NCBI RefSeq assembly: GCF_037646345.1
Contig: NZ_JBBEWR010000002.1
Location: 62,001 to 126,000, forward strand
Origin: Ascidiimonas aurantiaca
GTDB taxonomy: Bacteria; Bacteroidota; Bacteroidia; Flavobacteriales; Flavobacteriaceae
Length of the DNA stretch: 64,000 nucleotides
Reading direction: 5' to 3'
Shown: positions 61,729 to 64,000 of the stretch, piece by piece
Numbering within the stretch: position 1 is the first letter of the stretch
Layout of the letters: the number at the start of each line of letters is the position of its first letter
Notes under the pieces: model-generated
Seen by the model: the letters and a program-made list of their open reading frames with translations, nothing else
What the model was told of the DNA's origin: nothing
The model's database searches: none
Program-made: the position numbers and the translations under genes

Positions 61729-62109
61729 ATGCCAACAATTTCACAATTAGTACGAAAAGGAAGAGCCAAGATTACCAAGAAGAGTAAATCGGCTGCTTTG
61801 GATTCGTGTCCTCAAAGAAGAGGTGTTTGTACGCGTGTTTACACTACTACTCCTAAGAAACCAAATTCGGCCATGCGTAAAGTGGCCAGGGTACGTCTTA
61901 CGAATGGTAATGAGGTTAATGCGTACATACCCGGAGAAGGCCACAATCTGCAAGAGCACTCGATAGTATTGGTTAGAGGCGGAAGGGTTAAGGATTTACC
62001 CGGAGTTAGATACCACATTGTTCGTGGTGCGTTGGATACAGCCGGTGTTGCCGGCAGAACTCAGCGCAGATCTAAATACGGAGCTAAACGCCCTAAAGAC
62101 AAAAAGTAA
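61729..62109 (+). CDS. rpsL: 30S ribosomal protein S12
   Basis: S12 lies at the decoding centre of the 30S subunit. The 126 residues include PTISQLVRKGRAKITKKSKSAAL, CPQRRGVCTRVYTTTPKKPNSAMRKVARVRL, and PGEGHNLQEHSIVLVRGGRVKDLPGVRYHIVRG. The Lys in TPKKPNS and the Lys in GRVKDLPG are the wild-type residues at the two classic streptomycin-resistance positions. First gene of the str operon. Confidence 0.98.
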   Translation: MPTISQLVRKGRAKITKKSKSAALDSCPQRRGVCTRVYTTTPKKPNSAMRKVARVRLTNGNEVNAYIPGEGHNLQEHSIVLVRGGRVKDLPGVRYHIVRGALDTAGVAGRTQRRSKYGAKRPKDKK

Positions 62110-62131
62110 TACAAACTTTTAACGAAAAGAA

Positions 62132-62608
62132 ATGAGAAAAAGACAGGCTAAAAAAAGACCTCTGTTGCCAGATCCCAGGTTTAATGACCAATTAGTGACC
62201 AGGTTTGTGAATAACCTTATGTGGGATGGTAAGAAGTCTGTAGCGTTCAAAGTATTTTACGATGCTATTGACATTGTAGATGAAAAGAAGAACAACGAAG
62301 AAAAAACGGCCCTTGAATTGTGGAAAGATGCATTATCTAATGTAATGCCTCATGTAGAAGTGCGAAGCCGAAGAGTTGGGGGGGCAACCTTTCAGATCCC
62401 TATGCAAATACGACCAGATCGTAAAGTTTCTATGGCTATGAAATGGTTAATAGGGTATGCCAGAAAGCGAAATGAAAAGTCCATGTCGCAAAAACTTGCG
62501 GCCGAAATTCTTGCTGCTGCCAAAGAAGAAGGAGCGGCAGTTAAGAAACGAGTAGATACTCATAAAATGGCTGAGGCAAACAAAGCATTCTCTCACTTTA
62601 GATTTTAA
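62132..62608 (+). CDS. rpsG: 30S ribosomal protein S7
   Basis: Primary 16S rRNA-binding protein that nucleates assembly of the 30S head. The 158 residues include MRKRQAKKRPLLPDPRFND, VTRFVNNLMWDGKKSVAFKVFYDA, VRSRRVGGATFQIPMQIRPDRK and the C-terminal KMAEANKAFSHFRF. It lies 22 bases after rpsL and 24 bases before fusA. Confidence 0.98.
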   Translation: MRKRQAKKRPLLPDPRFNDQLVTRFVNNLMWDGKKSVAFKVFYDAIDIVDEKKNNEEKTALELWKDALSNVMPHVEVRSRRVGGATFQIPMQIRPDRKVSMAMKWLIGYARKRNEKSMSQKLAAEILAAAKEEGAAVKKRVDTHKMAEANKAFSHFRF

Positions 62609-62632
62609 AATTCCTTATAGAATTAAACAAAA

Positions 62633-64000
62633 ATGTCAAGAGATTTAAAATTTACTAGAAATATAGGTATTGCTGCGCATATTGATGCAGGTAAGACCAC
62701 TACTACCGAGCGTATTTTATTTTACACCGGAGTGAGTCATAAAATAGGAGAGGTGCATGATGGTGCAGCTACTATGGACTGGATGGAGCAGGAGCAGGAG
62801 CGTGGTATTACTATTACTTCCGCTGCTACTACTTGTACATGGAATTTCCCAACGCAACAAGGGCAATTGACCAAGGAATCAAATCCTTATCATTTTAATA
62901 TAATAGATACTCCCGGCCACGTAGATTTTACTGTGGAGGTAAATCGCTCTTTGAGGGTTTTAGATGGCTTGGTGTTCTTGTTTAGTGCGGTTGACGGGGT
63001 AGAGCCTCAGTCAGAAACTAACTGGAGGCTTGCAGATAATTACAAAGTACCTCGTATGGGCTTTGTAAATAAAATGGACCGCCAGGGAGCAAACTTCCTT
63101 AATGTTTGTAAGCAGGTAAGGGAGATGCTTAAATCTAATGCAGTACCTATTGTTTTACCTATAGGTGATGAGGCAGATTTTAAAGGGATCGTAGATCTTA
63201 TTAAGAATAGAGCCATTGTATGGCACGATGATAACTTTGGTTCTACTTATGATATAGTCGATATTCCTGAAGATATGACTGATGAGGTGAAGGAGTATCG
63301 CGCTGCACTTATTGAAGCGGTAGCAGAATATGATGAGGCACTTATGGAGAAATTCTTCGAAGACGAAGAGTCTATTACCGAAGATGAGATCCACAAGGCG
63401 CTTCGTGCAGCCGTTATGGATATGAGTATCATTCCTATGGTGTGTGGTTCTTCTTTTAAAAATAAAGGAGTTCAGTTTCTTTTAGATGCTGTTTGCCGTT
63501 ATTTGCCTTCGCCTATTGACAAAGATGCTATTGTAGGAATCAATCCGGATACAGAGGAAGAAGTTTCCAGAAAACCCGATCCTAAGGAGCCTTTTAGCGC
63601 ACTTGCTTTTAAGATTGCTACAGACCCTTATGTAGGGCGTCTTGCATTTTTTAGAGCGTATTCAGGTAGGCTGGATGCCGGTTCATATGTGCTGAATACA
63701 CGCTCCGGAAATAAAGAGAGAATTTCACGTATTTACCAAATGCATGCCAATAAACAAAACGCCATTGAGTATATTGAGGCGGGAGATATAGGCGCAGCGG
63801 TTGGTTTTAAAGATATTAAAACAGGTGATACCCTTTCTAATGAAAAACATCCTATTGTTTTAGAAAGTATGGTATTCCCCGATCCGGTTATTGGTATTGC
63901 GGTAGAGCCCAAAACCAAAGCTGATGTTGATAAGCTGGGTATGGCACTCGGAAAGCTTGCCGAAGAAGATCCTACTTTTCAGGTGAAAACCGATGAAGCT
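62633..64000 (+). CDS. fusA: Elongation factor G (3' truncated by window edge)
   Basis: GTPase that drives ribosome translocation. The frame is open from ATG at 62633 to the window end, 456 codons of an expected ~700-715. G1 is AAHIDAGKTTTTERIL, the switch region has ERGITITSAAT, G3 is NIIDTPGHVDF and G4 VNKMDRQGAN. The G' insert and the start of domain II (AFKIATDPYVGRLAFFRAYSG) are present. CTWNFPTQQGQLTKESNPYHFN is an insert between the switch II region strands that is common in Bacteroidota EF-G. It follows rpsG in the str operon. Confidence 0.97.
   Translation, partial: MSRDLKFTRNIGIAAHIDAGKTTTTERILFYTGVSHKIGEVHDGAATMDWMEQEQERGITITSAATTCTWNFPTQQGQLTKESNPYHFNIIDTPGHVDFTVEVNRSLRVLDGLVFLFSAVDGVEPQSETNWRLADNYKVPRMGFVNKMDRQGANFLNVCKQVREMLKSNAVPIVLPIGDEADFKGIVDLIKNRAIVWHDDNFGSTYDIVDIPEDMTDEVKEYRAALIEAVAEYDEALMEKFFEDEESITEDEIHKALRAAVMDMSIIPMVCGSSFKNKGVQFLLDAVCRYLPSPIDKDAIVGINPDTEEEVSRKPDPKEPFSALAFKIATDPYVGRLAFFRAYSGRLDAGSYVLNTRSGNKERISRIYQMHANKQNAIEYIEAGDIGAAVGFKDIKTGDTLSNEKHPIVLESMVFPDPVIGIAVEPKTKADVDKLGMALGKLAEEDPTFQVKTDEA

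Noticed and set aside
1..64000. CRISPR arrays, rRNA or tRNA genes, insertion sequences, integrases
   Set aside because: Looked for on both strands and not seen: no regularly spaced repeats, no conserved rRNA segments, no transposase or recombinase motifs.

Overview
This is chromosomal DNA of a member of the Bacteroidota, most likely a Flavobacteriaceae-type organism. The evidence is consistent across the window: two SusC/SusD pairs, a type IX secretion (T9SS) cell-surface trio (gliding-motility type C-terminal domain protein, PorP/SprF, OmpA-PD40), a single-chain SecDF, a hypoxanthine phosphoribosyltransferase-adenylate kinase fusion, a GyrB of about 646 residues, an Obg with no C-terminal extension, weak Shine-Dalgarno sequences and many TAnnTTTG promoter elements. 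Nearly all of the DNA is coding. I saw no rRNA, tRNA, CRISPR array, integrase or transposase.

Layout. 1-8.8 kb: housekeeping genes on the + strand (3' part of asnB, gyrB, a DUF6588-type envelope protein, mdh, secDF), mostly single transcription units with hairpin terminators. 8.8-12.8 kb: a tightly packed minus-strand operon mlaE-mlaF-lgt-DUF192-hydrolase for envelope lipid and lipoprotein maintenance. 12.9-17.1 kb: a PafA-like alkaline phosphatase facing a ketoacyl synthase/methyltransferase/glycosyltransferase operon. 17.2-29.1 kb: gcvP, a UbiA-like membrane protein, an ECF-type sigma factor with a possible zinc-binding partner, an M3 peptidase, purK-purE, hpt-adk, obgE and a DUF4136 lipoprotein. 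29.1-34.6 kb: the T9SS-linked surface trio. 34.8-39.8 kb: a TPR protein, then a minus-strand cluster with two paralogous six-cysteine double-glycine-leader peptides between a VKOR/thioredoxin disulfide-forming protein and a glycosyltransferase-like protein. 40.1-47.6 kb: mpl, radC, a polysaccharide deacetylase-like gene, a HAD phosphatase, rarA and a rhomboid protease. 48.1-52.9 kb: SusC/SusD pair 1. 53.3-55.2 kb: rlmB with a duplicated, decayed copy of its own 3' end, enclosing a third double-glycine-leader peptide and a frameshifted MazG-like gene. 55.3-61.2 kb: SusC/SusD pair 2 with a lipoprotein. 61.7-64 kb: the str operon start (rpsL, rpsG, fusA truncated by the window end).

The most interesting region is 35.8-39.8 kb. 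Two small secreted-peptide precursors share exactly the same six-cysteine spacing and sit beside a membrane protein that carries all parts of a disulfide-forming relay. This looks like a disulfide-rich peptide system of unknown function. The second region of interest is the rlmB 3'-end duplication at 53.3-54.7 kb, a scar of past insertion or recombination that also brought in a double-glycine-leader peptide.
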